A program made the translations under genes and the position numbers. Shown piece after piece: positions 19,528 to 29,469 of a stretch of DNA of 64,000 bases (within the stretch, counting starts at the first letter, position 1; the number at the start of each line of letters is the position of its first letter). The stretch lies in assembly GCF_003491325.1 (NCBI RefSeq), contig NZ_CP022881.1:372001-436000 (forward strand), written 5' to 3'. The notes below the pieces were generated by a model. It did not search any database and had not been told where the DNA came from. It was given only the letters and a program-made list of their open reading frames with translations. Origin of the DNA: Staphylococcus sp. M0911. Its GTDB lineage: Bacteria; Bacillota; Bacilli; Staphylococcales; Staphylococcaceae.

Positions 19528-20213
19528 CAAATATATTGCAAGCTACTATCATGATTCTGCTTACGATTGTGGTATATATCATAGCTAGAAGACTACAAGA
19601 TCGATACAACAATCCTTTTTTGAACCCTGCATTAATTTCATCGATACTCATTATAGCTATTCTGCTTATGTTTGGCGTTAGTTATAAAGGTTACATGAAA
19701 GGTGGGGAATGGATAAATCATATTTTAAACGCAACCGTCGTTTGTTTGGCTTATCCACTCTATCAAAATAGACAGAAGATAAAGAAATATCTATTTGTGA
19801 TTTTCACGAGCGTGTTAACTGGTGTAGTACTTAATTTTATGTTAGTATACGTAACGTTGAAAATCTTTGGCTATTCAAAAGAAACCATTGTAACGATGCT
19901 ACCAAGGTCTATTACGGCAGCCGTAGGGATAGAAGTATCCAATGAACTTGGTGGTACAGACACCATTACAGTGCTCTTTATAATAGCTACAGGGTTAATA
20001 GGCAGCATTCTAGGTTCAATGCTATTGCGTATGGGAGGCTTTCAGTCATCTATCGCGAGAGGCTTAACCTATGGTAACGCTTCTCATGCTTTCGGTACGG
20101 CAAAAGCACTAGAATTAGATATAGAATCAGGCGCATTTAGTTCGATTGGTATGATATTAACTGCAGTAATCAGTTCGATTTTAATACCAATTCTTATTTT
20201 ATTGTTCTATTAA
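19524..20213 (+). CDS. cidB: LrgB-family membrane protein CidB
   Basis: Polytopic membrane protein of 229 aa, partner of CidA. LrgB family features: [10 protein letters not shown] near the N-terminus, [14 protein letters not shown] in the middle, and [18 protein letters not shown] toward the end, all characteristic. It has been linked to pyruvate/metabolite transport and lysis control. Start overlaps the cidA stop; cidC follows after 44 bp. Confidence 0.95.
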   Translation: MTNILQATIMILLTIVVYIIARRLQDRYNNPFLNPALISSILIIAILLMFGVSYKGYMKGGEWINHILNATVVCLAYPLYQNRQKIKKYLFVIFTSVLTGVVLNFMLVYVTLKIFGYSKETIVTMLPRSITAAVGIEVSNELGGTDTITVLFIIATGLIGSILGSMLLRMGGFQSSIARGLTYGNASHAFGTAKALELDIESGAFSSIGMILTAVISSILIPILILLFY

Positions 20214-20257
20214 AGGGAAGAAACTCATATAAATAGAAAGGGAGGCTATTTGAAAAA

Positions 20258-21997
20258 ATGGCAAAAATCAAAGCAAATGAAGCATTAGTTAAAGCATTAC
20301 AAGCATGGGACATTGATCACTTATACGGAATCCCAGGAGATTCAATCGACGCAGTAGTAGACTCTCTACGTACAGTTAGAGATCAATTCAAATTCTACCA
20401 CGTACGTCACGAAGAAGTAGCAAGTTTAGCTGCTGGTAGTTATACAAAAATCACAGGTAAAATTGGGGTTGCATTAAGTATTGGTGGTCCTGGTTTAGTT
20501 CACTTATTAAACGGTATGTACGACGCTAAAATGGATAGCGTTCCTCAATTGATTATTTCTGGTCAAACAAACGATAGTCTTTTAGGTACAGGTGCTTTCC
20601 AAGAAACTAACTTATCTAAGTTATGTGAAGATGTAGCGGTTTACAATCACCAAATTCAAAAAGGCGACAATGTATTTGAGGTTGTTAACGAAGCAATCCG
20701 TACTGCTTATGAGAAAAAAGGTGTAGCTGTTGTTATCTGCCCTAACGATCTTTTAACTCAACCAATTAAAGACACAACTGATAAACCAGTTAACACAACT
20801 AAACCAAAAGCAATTGCACCTAAATTCAAAAACATCAAAAAAGCTGCTAAATTAATCAATAAAAGTAAAAAACCAGTTGTACTTTTCGGTGTTGGTGCAC
20901 AACATGCGAAAGATGAATTACGTGAATTCGTAGAAATGGCTAAAATCCCAGTTATTCACACATTACCAGCAAAAGCAATTATTGCTGATGATCACCCATA
21001 TAACTTAGGTAACTTAGGCCAAATCGGTACTAAAGCATCTTATCAAACAATTCAAGATGCAGACCTATTAATCATGATTGGTACTAACTTCCCATTCGTT
21101 AAATATTTACCTAAGAAAAATATTAAAGCGATTCAAATTGATACTAAAGAAGAAAATATCAGTCACCGTTTCGACATCAATGTTGGTATCTTAGGCGACA
21201 GTAAAATTGCGTTACAACAATTAACTGAAAACATTAAACATGTTGCTAAACGTCCATTCTTAGATAAAGCATTAGACCGTAAAGCGGTTTGGGATAAATG
21301 GATGGAACAAGACTTAAATAACAATAATTCACCATTACGTCCAGAACGTTTAATGAAAGCAATCAATGACAACTTAAAAGAAGATGCAATTGTATCTGCA
21401 GATGTTGGTACATCAACTGTATGGTCAACACGTTACTTAAACTTAGGTGTTAATAATAAATTCATCATCTCAAGTTGGTTAGGTACAATGGGTTGTGCAC
21501 TTCCTGGTGCTATGGCATCTAAAATTGCATACCCAAATCGTCAAGCTGTAGCTATCGCTGGTGACGGTGCATTCCAAATGGTTATGCAAGACTTTGCAAC
21601 TGCAGTTCAATACGATTTACCATTAACAATTTTCGTATTAAACAATAAACAATTAGCATTCATTAAATATGAACAACAAGCTGCAGGTGAATTAGAATAT
21701 GCCATTGATTTCTCTGATATGGATCATGCTAAATTCGCTGAAGCTGCAGGCGGTAAAGGTTATACAGTTAGAGACGTTAGTCGTTTAGATGATATTGTTG
21801 AAGAAGCAATGTCACAAGACGTACCAACTATCGTTGACGTACACGTAGACCCTAACGCTGCACCACTACCAGGTAAAATTGTTAACGCAGAAGCACTTGG
21901 TTATGGTAAATGGGCATACAGATCTATCACTGAAGATAAACACTTAGACTTAGATCAAATCCCACCAATCTCAGTAGCAACTAAACGTTTCTTATAA
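20258..21997 (+). CDS. cidC: Pyruvate oxidase CidC (pyruvate:menaquinone, acetate-forming)
   Basis: TPP- and FAD-dependent oxidative decarboxylation of pyruvate to acetate, the overflow branch linked to acid-induced death in S. aureus biofilms. 579 aa with three domains: N-terminal Pyr (HVRHEEVASL, catalytic Glu), central FAD domain (about 190-330), C-terminal TPP domain with GDGAFQM and NN. Codon use is very biased (highly expressed style). GGGAGG lies 12 nt upstream. Third gene of cidABC. Confidence 0.95.
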   Translation: MAKIKANEALVKALQAWDIDHLYGIPGDSIDAVVDSLRTVRDQFKFYHVRHEEVASLAAGSYTKITGKIGVALSIGGPGLVHLLNGMYDAKMDSVPQLIISGQTNDSLLGTGAFQETNLSKLCEDVAVYNHQIQKGDNVFEVVNEAIRTAYEKKGVAVVICPNDLLTQPIKDTTDKPVNTTKPKAIAPKFKNIKKAAKLINKSKKPVVLFGVGAQHAKDELREFVEMAKIPVIHTLPAKAIIADDHPYNLGNLGQIGTKASYQTIQDADLLIMIGTNFPFVKYLPKKNIKAIQIDTKEENISHRFDINVGILGDSKIALQQLTENIKHVAKRPFLDKALDRKAVWDKWMEQDLNNNNSPLRPERLMKAINDNLKEDAIVSADVGTSTVWSTRYLNLGVNNKFIISSWLGTMGCALPGAMASKIAYPNRQAVAIAGDGAFQMVMQDFATAVQYDLPLTIFVLNNKQLAFIKYEQQAAGELEYAIDFSDMDHAKFAEAAGGKGYTVRDVSRLDDIVEEAMSQDVPTIVDVHVDPNAAPLPGKIVNAEALGYGKWAYRSITEDKHLDLDQIPPISVATKRFL

Positions 21998-22017
21998 TAT
22001 AGAAGCAAAGTGCTTAA

Positions 22018-22049
22018 ACTCAGCCAAAATAGTTTGGCTGAGTTTTTTT
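22018..22049 (+). terminator. cidC terminator
   Basis: ACTCAGCCAAA and TTTGGCTGAGT, 11-bp perfect stem with a run of 7 T. Confidence 0.93.
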
Positions 22050-22059
22050 GAAATTACTA

Positions 22060-22088
22060 TTGTAAACGCTTAAACAAATGTGTATACT
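22060..22088 (+). promoter_or_regulatory. ptsG promoter with cre site over the -35
   Basis: TTGTAA (22060-22065), 17-bp spacer, TATACT (22083-22088). TGTAAACGCTTAAA (22061-22074) matches the cre consensus with one mismatch and covers the -35, implying CcpA control. Confidence 0.7.
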
Positions 22089-22112
22089 ATATTTAAATTT
22101 AATATAACATTT

Positions 22113-22187
22113 GCGTGTTACTGGTTAAGCAGGCATGAGCAAACAGATGATCATTTAATATGGTCTTGTTTGTTCATGCCATTTTTT
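22113..22187 (+). promoter_or_regulatory. GlcT-type RNA antiterminator and overlapping terminator in ptsG leader
   Basis: The leader carries GTGTTACTGGTTAAGCAGG followed by CATGAG (22115-22139), very like the RAT element bound by GlcT in B. subtilis and S. carnosus ptsG leaders. It overlaps the 14-bp arm GGCATGAGCAAACA (22132-22145), which pairs with TGTTTGTTCATGCC (22167-22180) and a T run. GlcT bound to RAT would prevent the terminator when glucose is present. glcT itself is not in the window. Confidence 0.85.
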
Positions 22188-22229
22188 ATGTGCATGCGAG
22201 TGATTTCAATATGAGAGGAATGTTTTTAC

Positions 22230-24296
22230 ATGTTTAAAAAGCTCTTTGGGCAATTGCAACGTATAGGTAAAGCATTAATGCTACCTGTCGCAATTTTACC
22301 GGCAGCTGGGATTTTACTTGCATTTGGGAATGCAATGCATAATGAACAGTTAGTCAAAATTGCACCATGGTTAACAAACCATGTATTTGTCATGATTTCT
22401 TCAATCATGGAAGCAGCAGGGCAAGTTATCTTTGATAATTTACCATTATTATTTGCAGTCGGAACAGCACTTGGATTAGCAGGAGGAGATGGCGTAGCAG
22501 CATTAGCAGCGTTAGTTGGATATTTAATTATGAACGCGACAATGGGTAAATATTTAAATATTACAATTGATGATATCTTCTCTTATGCAAAAGGCGCAAA
22601 AGAATTAAGCCAAGCAGCAAAACAACCTGAATATGCACTTGTATTAGGTATTCCAACCCTACAAACGGGTGTGTTTGGCGGTATTATCATGGGGGCTGTA
22701 GCCGCATGGTGTTACAACAAGTATTATAATATTACTTTGCCAGCATTTTTAGGATTCTTCGCAGGTAAACGTTTCGTACCAATTGCGACATCAGTAGCTG
22801 CAATTATTGTAGGTATTGTATTAAGTTGGATATGGCCACCTATTCAAACGGGATTAAATGACTTATCTAACTTCTTACTAACGAAGAACTTAGTTTTAAC
22901 AACATTTATTTTCGGGGTTATAGAACGTTCATTAATTCCATTTGGATTGCATCATATTTTCTATGCACCATTCTGGTTCGAATTTGGACATTATACAAAT
23001 CATGCTGGAGAACTCGTACGTGGTGACCAACGTATTTGGATGGCGCAATTAAAAGATGGCGTACCATTTACTGCAGGAACATTTACAACTGGTAAATATC
23101 CATTCATGATGTTTGGTTTACCAGCTGCAGCATTTGCAATTTATAAAAATGCACGTCCAGAACGTAAAAAAATCGTTGGTGGTTTAATGCTATCAGCAGG
23201 TTTAACAGCATTCTTAACAGGGATTACAGAACCACTTGAGTTCTCATTCTTATTTGTAGCACCATTATTATATGCGATTCACGTCGTATTAGCAGGATCT
23301 TCATTCTTAATCATGCATTTATTAGATGTAAAAATTGGTATGACATTCTCAGGTGGATTTATCGACTATGTATTATTCGGTTTATTAAACTGGGATAAAA
23401 CACATGCATTACTAGTGATTCCAGTTGGTATCGTATACGCAGTTGTGTATTACTTCTTATTCGACTTTGCAATCCGTAAATTCAACTTAAAAACACCAGG
23501 TAGAGAAGATAAAGAGCAAGAGGTCAGAGATTCAAGTGTCGCTAAATTACCATTTGATGTTTTAGATGCAATGGGTGGTAAAGATAATATCAAACACTTA
23601 GACGCATGTATTACACGTTTAAGAGTTGAAGTAAATGATAAAGCTAAAGTAGATGTTCCAGGATTAAAAGCATTAGGTGCTTCTGGTGTACTTGAAGTTG
23701 GTAATAACATGCAAGCGATTTTTGGTCCGAAATCAGACCAAATTAAACATGATATGGCGAAAATCATGAATGGTGAAATTACTAAACCAAGTGAAACGAC
23801 TGTAACTGAGGAAGACTCTGAAGAACCAGTTCATGTAGAAGATATTAAAGAAAGTGAAATTTACGCACCAGGTGTTGGTCAAATTGTTCCATTATCTGAC
23901 GTACCTGATAAAGTATTTTCAGAAAAAATGATGGGCGACGGTGTTGGATTTATTCCTGAAAAAGGTGAAATTGTAGCACCATTCGATGGTACTGTTAAAA
24001 CAATCTTCCCAACAAAACATGCCATTGGTTTAGAATCAGATACAGGTATTGAATTATTGATTCATATCGGTATTGATACAGTTAAACTAGATGGAGAAGG
24101 TTTCGAAAGTTTAGTTAAAGCAGATGATAAAGTAACACAAGGACAACCGTTAATGAAAGTGAACTTAGCATATCTTAAAGAACATGCACCAAGTGTTGTA
24201 ACACCGTTAGTAATTACTAATTTAGGTGATCAAACATTAACAGTTGAAAAGACAAGCAGTGTTGAACCAAGCCAACGCATTATGAAAGTTAAATAG
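22230..24296 (+). CDS. ptsG: Glucose-specific PTS permease EIICBA
   Basis: Imports and phosphorylates glucose. 688 aa: EIIC membrane domain (about 1-410, opening with [16 protein letters not shown]), EIIB domain with phosphocysteine C460 ([11 protein letters not shown]), a linker rich in Glu, and EIIA domain with phospho-His H612 ([10 protein letters not shown]). All three domains are intact. GAGAGGAATG supplies the SD. Regulation: cre over the promoter and GlcT antitermination in the leader. It forms a single-gene unit. Confidence 0.95.
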   Translation: MFKKLFGQLQRIGKALMLPVAILPAAGILLAFGNAMHNEQLVKIAPWLTNHVFVMISSIMEAAGQVIFDNLPLLFAVGTALGLAGGDGVAALAALVGYLIMNATMGKYLNITIDDIFSYAKGAKELSQAAKQPEYALVLGIPTLQTGVFGGIIMGAVAAWCYNKYYNITLPAFLGFFAGKRFVPIATSVAAIIVGIVLSWIWPPIQTGLNDLSNFLLTKNLVLTTFIFGVIERSLIPFGLHHIFYAPFWFEFGHYTNHAGELVRGDQRIWMAQLKDGVPFTAGTFTTGKYPFMMFGLPAAAFAIYKNARPERKKIVGGLMLSAGLTAFLTGITEPLEFSFLFVAPLLYAIHVVLAGSSFLIMHLLDVKIGMTFSGGFIDYVLFGLLNWDKTHALLVIPVGIVYAVVYYFLFDFAIRKFNLKTPGREDKEQEVRDSSVAKLPFDVLDAMGGKDNIKHLDACITRLRVEVNDKAKVDVPGLKALGASGVLEVGNNMQAIFGPKSDQIKHDMAKIMNGEITKPSETTVTEEDSEEPVHVEDIKESEIYAPGVGQIVPLSDVPDKVFSEKMMGDGVGFIPEKGEIVAPFDGTVKTIFPTKHAIGLESDTGIELLIHIGIDTVKLDGEGFESLVKADDKVTQGQPLMKVNLAYLKEHAPSVVTPLVITNLGDQTLTVEKTSSVEPSQRIMKVK

Positions 24297-24304
24297 CTAT
24301 ATAT

Positions 24305-24342
24305 AAGTGCACATTTTAAATTTTTAAAATGTGCACTTTTTT
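24305..24342 (+). terminator. ptsG terminator
   Basis: AAGTGCACATTTTAAA and TTTAAAATGTGCACTT, 15-bp stem, T run. Confidence 0.93.
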
Positions 24343-24426
24343 AATAGGGTTGACATGTATATTAATAACTAGCAGTATAAAATTGTATAGTACATAATAT
24401 GTTTAATACTGTTGGAGGTTCAAAGT

Positions 24427-25185
24427 ATGATTGATTCCAAAATGAATAAGAAAGATAATGTAAGACATAATGGGAATAAAATGATGAATATATTCATTAT
24501 CATTGTTTTGACAATCGTGATACAAATTCCTGCAGCCATGTCTATTATTGCACTGCCTTTTTCATTAAAACTCAATGATTGGTATACTATCGCTTTAAGT
24601 ATGCTTATTCTTGGTTTAGCGTTATTTATTGTCTGGGCAATAAGGTCGTATTACTTATTTCGTACATATGAAAACCAATATCTTAAAATGACTATGAAAG
24701 ATGTCTTGAAAAATATTACCTTCTTTATTCTAGCTATTATTTGTAGCATAACTAGTAATGCTTTAATGTTCATTTTTATTGGTGATTCAGGAACCAAAAA
24801 TGAAAAAATGATTGATGAGAGTCTCGATTCATTAATGGATAAAAGTCATTTACCTCATCTTTCTATTGTATTAGTAACAATATTATGTCTGTGTTTCATA
24901 GGCCCTTACCTTGAAGAACTCGTTTTTCGAGGGATTTTTAAAGAAACCTTATTTATGAAAAGCCGATTTTGGTTACCTTTAATCATTTCGTCTGTAGTGT
25001 TTAGCTCACAACATTTATCAACAAATATATTCTCATTTGGATTATATTTCTTAATGGGATGTGTGCTTTATGTCGCTTATGATAGAAGACGAAATATTAA
25101 AGATAGCATGATGGTACATATGTTAAACAATTCTATTACGACAATTCCTTTGTTTTTAGTATACTTATATATTTACTTTAAATAA
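24427..25185 (+). CDS. CPBP (CAAX/Abi) intramembrane metalloprotease
   Basis: A 252-aa polytopic membrane protein with about 7 hydrophobic segments. The CPBP/ABI signature is present: EELVFRG (EExxxR, near 162-168), FSSQHL (FxxxH) and a third helix with NN near the C-terminus. Relatives include MroQ and SpdC of S. aureus; the substrate here is unknown. GGAGG (24413-24417) precedes ATG 24427; the upstream TTG in frame overlaps the SD and is rejected. Confidence 0.85.
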   Translation: MIDSKMNKKDNVRHNGNKMMNIFIIIVLTIVIQIPAAMSIIALPFSLKLNDWYTIALSMLILGLALFIVWAIRSYYLFRTYENQYLKMTMKDVLKNITFFILAIICSITSNALMFIFIGDSGTKNEKMIDESLDSLMDKSHLPHLSIVLVTILCLCFIGPYLEELVFRGIFKETLFMKSRFWLPLIISSVVFSSQHLSTNIFSFGLYFLMGCVLYVAYDRRRNIKDSMMVHMLNNSITTIPLFLVYLYIYFK

Positions 25186-25590
25186 TAGCGATTTATCTTT
25201 TCTAATAAATTAGAAATTACTTTAACTTAATAGGTATAATTTAAAAGGGTTCTATTATAGATTAAATGTGTCATCAATAATAGGATTTTTTATTTTTAAG
25301 ATTTAAGATAAAAAGAAAAAAATTAAGTTTATGTAATATTATTTTCAATTAATAATTTAATTGTTTTATGATTAGTTGCATCTCATAATGAAATTATCAG
25401 TTATTGAACAATTCTTGTACCCTTAAATTTAGGTTTATAATTTAATATCAGAAAACATTGTAGAAAAATTATAAAAACACTTACCTATAAATGCACAATT
25501 AATTATAGAAAGAAATATTTTGAAAAGATGAAAATATTGATTATATGGCGTAAAATAGAATTGAGTATAGATATAAAGGAGTTATCAGTA
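25186..25590. other. AT-rich gap between protease and thioesterase genes
   Basis: Holds a weak terminator-like dyad CTATTAT/ATAATAG with a following T-rich run (25252-25298). The remainder is very AT-rich with no coding frame or RNA motif that I recognise. Confidence 0.5.
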
Positions 25591-25998
25591 ATGCATACGA
25601 CTGAAGGGAAATTAGTAGTAGATACTGAAATAGAAGTCAATGGTTACGATATTGATGCGATGGGTATTGTGAGCAATATCGTCTTTATTAAATGGTTTGA
25701 AGACTTGCGTACTATTTTTATCAATCAATATATGAATTATTCTGAAATGATAACACGAGGTATTTCGCCTATATTAATGAAAACAGAAGTGGATTATAAA
25801 GTACCTGTGACGATACATGATCGTCCAAGAGCGCGTTGTTGGATGATAAAAGCAAGTAAAATGAAATGGATTTTCAAATTTGAAATCGCGACTAAGGATA
25901 ACGTTCACTGTATTGGCTATCAAACGGGTGGCTTTTATGACTTAGAAAAGCAAAAGATAACAAAATTGCCACAAGTTTTCCAAGATATTTTAAATTAG
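25591..25998 (+). CDS. Hotdog-fold acyl-CoA thioesterase (4HBT)
   Basis: About 135 aa. The motif YDIDAMGIVSNIVFIKWFED (19-38) contains the conserved Asp (D22) and following helix of 4-hydroxybenzoyl-CoA-type thioesterases. It likely hydrolyses a CoA thioester; the substrate is unknown. AAGGAG precedes ATG 25591, so the longer frame from 25528 is not used. The thioredoxin-like gene follows 75 bp downstream. Confidence 0.82.
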   Translation: MHTTEGKLVVDTEIEVNGYDIDAMGIVSNIVFIKWFEDLRTIFINQYMNYSEMITRGISPILMKTEVDYKVPVTIHDRPRARCWMIKASKMKWIFKFEIATKDNVHCIGYQTGGFYDLEKQKITKLPQVFQDILN

Positions 25999-26073
25999 AG
26001 TGGAAGTTGATTGACGAAATAGAACTGCATACCTTATGATATATACCAATTTCAAGACAAGAGGGTGTATGGT

Positions 26074-26406
26074 ATGGTTGAGTCAATTCGTGATGTATCC
26101 CAATTTAAAACAATAATTAATACACAACCCTTAGTAGTGGTACATGTAATGAGGGAACAATGTGGTGTTTGTCATGCTGTTTTACCACAATTGAAAGATA
26201 TATTAGATACGTCGTATCCAAAAGTGACATTGGCGACTATTAATCAAAATGAAGTACCCGAAATTGCAGGAGAGTTAACTATTTTTACAGTACCTGTTGA
26301 TTTAATATTTATGAATGGTAAAGAAATGCATAGACAAGGTAGATTTATTGATATGCAGTTATTCGAAAAACAATTAGCTATCATGTATGACCAAATAGAT
26401 GATTAA
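26074..26406 (+). CDS. Thioredoxin-like protein with CGVC active site
   Basis: A 110-aa thioredoxin-fold protein with redox motif C30-G-V-C33 and the cis-proline loop FTVPVDLIF. It should act in cytosolic thiol exchange. The CGVC motif differs from the CGPC of the main TrxA, so substrate and redox potential likely differ. GAGGG precedes ATG 26074, preferred over GTG 26065. Ends at a hairpin. Confidence 0.85.
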   Translation: MVESIRDVSQFKTIINTQPLVVVHVMREQCGVCHAVLPQLKDILDTSYPKVTLATINQNEVPEIAGELTIFTVPVDLIFMNGKEMHRQGRFIDMQLFEKQLAIMYDQIDD

Positions 26407-26421
26407 ATAAGAAATGATGAA

Positions 26422-26460
26422 GGCACCTCAAATTGATGATTCAATTTGGGGCGTTTTTTA
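26422..26460 (+). terminator. Terminator after thioredoxin-like gene; gap to 26720
   Basis: CACCTCAAATTGA and TCAATTTGGGGCG pair before a T run. The remainder of the gap (26461-26719) contains the promoter region for the next gene but no recognised RNA element. Confidence 0.8.
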
Positions 26461-26719
26461 TGGAAAAATCAATATCAATTTAACCCGAGTTGTTGGGGCA
26501 TAGATATGATAAATGTTATGATAAAAAACGTGTGAAAATTTTAGATTATAGTATGATATGGCGTTAATCATTAATATTTAACTTGTTAAAAGAGGACGTT
26601 TCATACAAGTGGGACAGGCGTGATTTAAATAGATTGATGACACCATGTAAACTTTTCATCACCTATCAACATGTAAAGGCATTAGTTTTAAATATTTTTT
26701 ATGTAATAAGGAGGCTCAA

Positions 26720-27568
26720 ATGGAAAAACATTCTCGTAGTTATCATATTAAAAATACTATTTTTTGTTTGTTAGGTACATTGTTAATTGCACTTGGAGTT
26801 AACTGTTTTGTTATTCCTGGAAACTTAGGTGAAGGTGGCGCTATCGGTATGTCTTTAGTACTGAAGTATACACTTGGTTTATCACCGGCACTAACGTCTT
26901 TCGTTATCAATGCCTTTTTAATAGTTATCGGTTGGAAGTATTTAAGTAAAACAACAGCCATTTATACAGTCATTACAATTACTGCAAGTTCTATTTTCTT
27001 GGATTTAACAAAGTCTTTAAGTTTGGGGATCGATGAAAACTTTATTAATGCGGTATTTGCAGGAGTATTTATTGGCGTAGGTTCAGGTCTAGTCATTGCT
27101 TCTAGAAGTACGCTAGGTGGTACATCGGTTATTGCCCGTATTATTAGCAAATATTCCGAAGTAAAAACGTCTCAAGCGTTGTTTATTCTAGATGCACTTG
27201 TCGTATTATCATTCTTAATCGTATTACCCGTGACTAATGTGTTGTATACGATTGTGATGTTGTTTATTGTTGAAAAAGCAATGGCATTTGTCGTTGAAGG
27301 TTTCAATCCTAAAAAAGCGGTAACCGTTATTTCTGATCACAATAAAGAGATCAGTTCGGAAATATACCAAGCGACTGGCAGAGGTTCGACATTATTAGAT
27401 GGTAAAGGTGCGTATCAACTTGATAATACCGATATATTATATGCTGTAGTATCTCAGACACAAATTGCTACAGTTAAAAAGATTGTCAATCGTTATGATG
27501 ACCAAGCCTTTTTAGTTATCCATGACGTAAGAGACGTCTTAGGTAATGGCTTTATGAATATCAAATAA
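26720..27568 (+). CDS. YitT family membrane protein (DUF161/DUF2179)
   Basis: A 282-aa protein with an N-terminal membrane domain of 5-6 helices (about 8-195) carrying the family pattern VNCFVIPGNLGEGGAIG, and a C-terminal cytosolic DUF2179 domain (about 205-282, GRGSTLLDGKGAYQ). Transport is presumed but the substrate is not established. AAGGAGG sits 6 nt before the ATG. The esterase gene follows closely and is probably cotranscribed. Confidence 0.88.
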   Translation: MEKHSRSYHIKNTIFCLLGTLLIALGVNCFVIPGNLGEGGAIGMSLVLKYTLGLSPALTSFVINAFLIVIGWKYLSKTTAIYTVITITASSIFLDLTKSLSLGIDENFINAVFAGVFIGVGSGLVIASRSTLGGTSVIARIISKYSEVKTSQALFILDALVVLSFLIVLPVTNVLYTIVMLFIVEKAMAFVVEGFNPKKAVTVISDHNKEISSEIYQATGRGSTLLDGKGAYQLDNTDILYAVVSQTQIATVKKIVNRYDDQAFLVIHDVRDVLGNGFMNIK

Positions 27569-27649
27569 TACAATGTGATGAGCGTTTATAAGACCAATCA
27601 CGAGAAAGTGTTATATGATAGAAGTAAAGAATATAGGAGGTGCAAGTCA

Positions 27650-28621
27650 TTGTTTAAAAAAGCACTTGCTGTAATTAGCTCAACTGTATTAGGAAGTATA
27701 TTTTTTGCTAAAGTAAAAGAAAAAAGAAGTTACCGTAGTTTTGTACAGGAGAAAATGATGCGATTGAACGGCATGAAAAAGTCATTTGATAATGTTGAAG
27801 GTGCGAAAAAAGCACTTGAACGAACTAAAGATGAGACAGCAGGTAAATATGGCGGTACATCGTATGAATTTAAACATCATGTGAAGATAAAAGATTATTA
27901 TGGCTCACTAGTTTATATTGTTAATGATCAAAGTGACCGTAAACAAAAAACGGTATTATATATACACGGTGGTGCTTGGTTTCAAGATCCATTACCGTAT
28001 CACTTCGAATTTATCGATTTACTTGCAGAATCGTTAAATGCAAAAGTTGTAATGCCAATCTATCCGAAAGTACCACATAGAGATTATGTGACAACAGATA
28101 TATTGTTACATCATTTATACCAACATTTACTTAATAAAGTTGATGATGCTAAACAAATTGTGATAATGGGTGATTCTGCTGGTGGTCAAATTGCTTTATC
28201 ATTTGCACAATCGTTAAAAGAAAAGCAATTAACACAACCAGGACATATTGTACTTTTATCACCTGTATTAGATGCTACATTTAGTAATCCAGAAGCCAAG
28301 AAGTATGAGCAAGAAGACCCTATGTTAGGTATAGAAGGTAGTAAATATTTAGCTACATTATGGGCAGGCGATACGCCTTTAGAGGATTATAGAATCTCAC
28401 CTATGAATGGGGATATAGAAGGTCTAGGTCACATTACGATTGTGATTGGTACCAAAGAAACATTGTATCCAGATGCACTCAAACTCTCTCATATGCTCAA
28501 CGAAAAAGGCATTGCACATGACTTTATACAAGGCTATAATCTGTTTCATGTTTATCCTATTTTTCCGTTACCAGAACGCGAGCGTTTCTTAAAGCAACTT
28601 CAAGACATCATAAAAAAATAA
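27650..28621 (+). CDS. Alpha/beta-hydrolase, HSL/acetyl-esterase type
   Basis: About 323 aa. HGGAWF forms the oxyanion hole, S176 in GDSAGGQ is the nucleophile, and H300 in LFHVYP completes the triad with an Asp in the GTKET region. An N-terminal hydrophobic stretch (about 5-20) may anchor it to the membrane or act as signal. AGGAGG (27635-27640) fits TTG 27650; the frame is also open from GTG 27575, which lacks an SD. Ester substrate unknown. Confidence 0.82.
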   Translation: MFKKALAVISSTVLGSIFFAKVKEKRSYRSFVQEKMMRLNGMKKSFDNVEGAKKALERTKDETAGKYGGTSYEFKHHVKIKDYYGSLVYIVNDQSDRKQKTVLYIHGGAWFQDPLPYHFEFIDLLAESLNAKVVMPIYPKVPHRDYVTTDILLHHLYQHLLNKVDDAKQIVIMGDSAGGQIALSFAQSLKEKQLTQPGHIVLLSPVLDATFSNPEAKKYEQEDPMLGIEGSKYLATLWAGDTPLEDYRISPMNGDIEGLGHITIVIGTKETLYPDALKLSHMLNEKGIAHDFIQGYNLFHVYPIFPLPERERFLKQLQDIIKK

Positions 28622-28656
28622 CCCTATGCTAAATTAAATTATTTTCGCTAGGGTTT
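28620..28656 (+). terminator. Terminator after esterase gene
   Basis: AACCCTA and TAGGGTT pair, then TTGTTT. A second perfect 11-bp dyad CAGCGAATTCA/TGAATTCGCTG (28670-28713), with an inner TTATCAA/TTGATAA, lies over the 3' end of the convergent gene. Confidence 0.65.
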
Positions 28657-28684
28657 GTTTGGAATATAACAGCGAATTCATTTA

Positions 28685-29014
28685 TCAATATGTTTGATAA
28701 TTTGAATTCGCTGTTTTGTTATCTATATGTTCATTTTGATGCTTACTCTTGTCATTTGTATCTACATTTTTATAATTTGTTGTTGTATATGAATGAGATT
28801 TTGATGAAGCTTCTTCATTTTTTAGAGAAGTATTGACGGCTTCATCGCTATTACGAGTTTTATTGTTGATCTTCGTATGATCTGTATCTAATACAGAATT
28901 AGTCATGTCTTTCCCTTGTAAACTCCCAATTAGAATGAATGATAAGTATAAAGTTGTCACAATTAAGATAATCGCCAAATAAATACCGATAGCGAATTTA
29001 ACTGACTTTTCCAT
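28685..29014 (-). CDS. Membrane-anchored hydrophilic protein, unknown
   Basis: A 109-aa protein: short basic N-terminus, one strong hydrophobic helix (about 8-32), then a long polar tail rich in Asn, Lys, Ser, Thr and Asp with low complexity (HSYTTTNYKNVDTNDKSKHQ). AGGAGG-type SD before the ATG. No family recognised; the tail is likely extracellular and disordered. It is divergent from the capsule operon but separated from it by more than 400 bp. Confidence 0.6.
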   Translation of the reverse strand: MEKSVKFAIGIYLAIILIVTTLYLSFILIGSLQGKDMTNSVLDTDHTKINNKTRNSDEAVNTSLKNEEASSKSHSYTTTNYKNVDTNDKSKHQNEHIDNKTANSNYQTY

Positions 29015-29256
29015 TCTTCTCCTCCTAAGGTCTGAGTAACTACACTCTTAATGTAACATTTAATTTTTAAGATAGTGTAAATTCCTAGTAAAAAATATAT
29101 GACTTAATTAGACGTTGGCACAAATACGTCTAACTATGGATATTACTAATAATGTAAGTTTATCTGTTAAATCAGGAATCGCATCTTTACATTCCTTTAC
29201 AAATTTTTAATCTTTGGTTAAAAGAATTAAAACTGAATCAACAACCAAATGATAGG

Positions 29257-29276
29257 CTACTACTAGTAAGTAGTAG
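29257..29276. promoter_or_regulatory. Palindrome upstream of cap operon
   Basis: CTACTACT AGTA AGTAGTAG, perfect 8-bp arms, 47 bp before the candidate cap -35. It could be a regulator site or simply a hairpin; no known match. Confidence 0.3.
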
Positions 29277-29322
29277 ATTAAGCATTTTTGACTAAGAATT
29301 TTAAGCTAATATTTAAAACATA

Positions 29323-29350
29323 TTGACTTTTAATTAATGGTTTTTATAGA
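29323..29350 (+). promoter_or_regulatory. Candidate capB promoter
   Basis: TTGACT (29323-29328), 16-bp spacer, TATAGA (29345-29350), about 120 bp before the capB GTG. The rest of the 455-bp gap has no gene I can support. Confidence 0.45.
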
Positions 29351-29469
29351 CTTTATAGTGATGGAAACGTTTGAATAATTTGTATTTATCTAAATTTTAT
29401 TTAAATGTAATTCTACATGTATTGTTCCATTCACAATTCAATATACATAGAAAAGAGAGGGATTACAGC

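Noticed and set aside
26461..26719. Riboswitch in the YitT leader
   Set aside because: No recognisable aptamer or terminator switch; only ordinary AT-rich sequence.
26583..26774. 63-aa frame upstream of the YitT gene
   Set aside because: It overlaps the YitT start in another frame and has no SD; YitT has a strong one.
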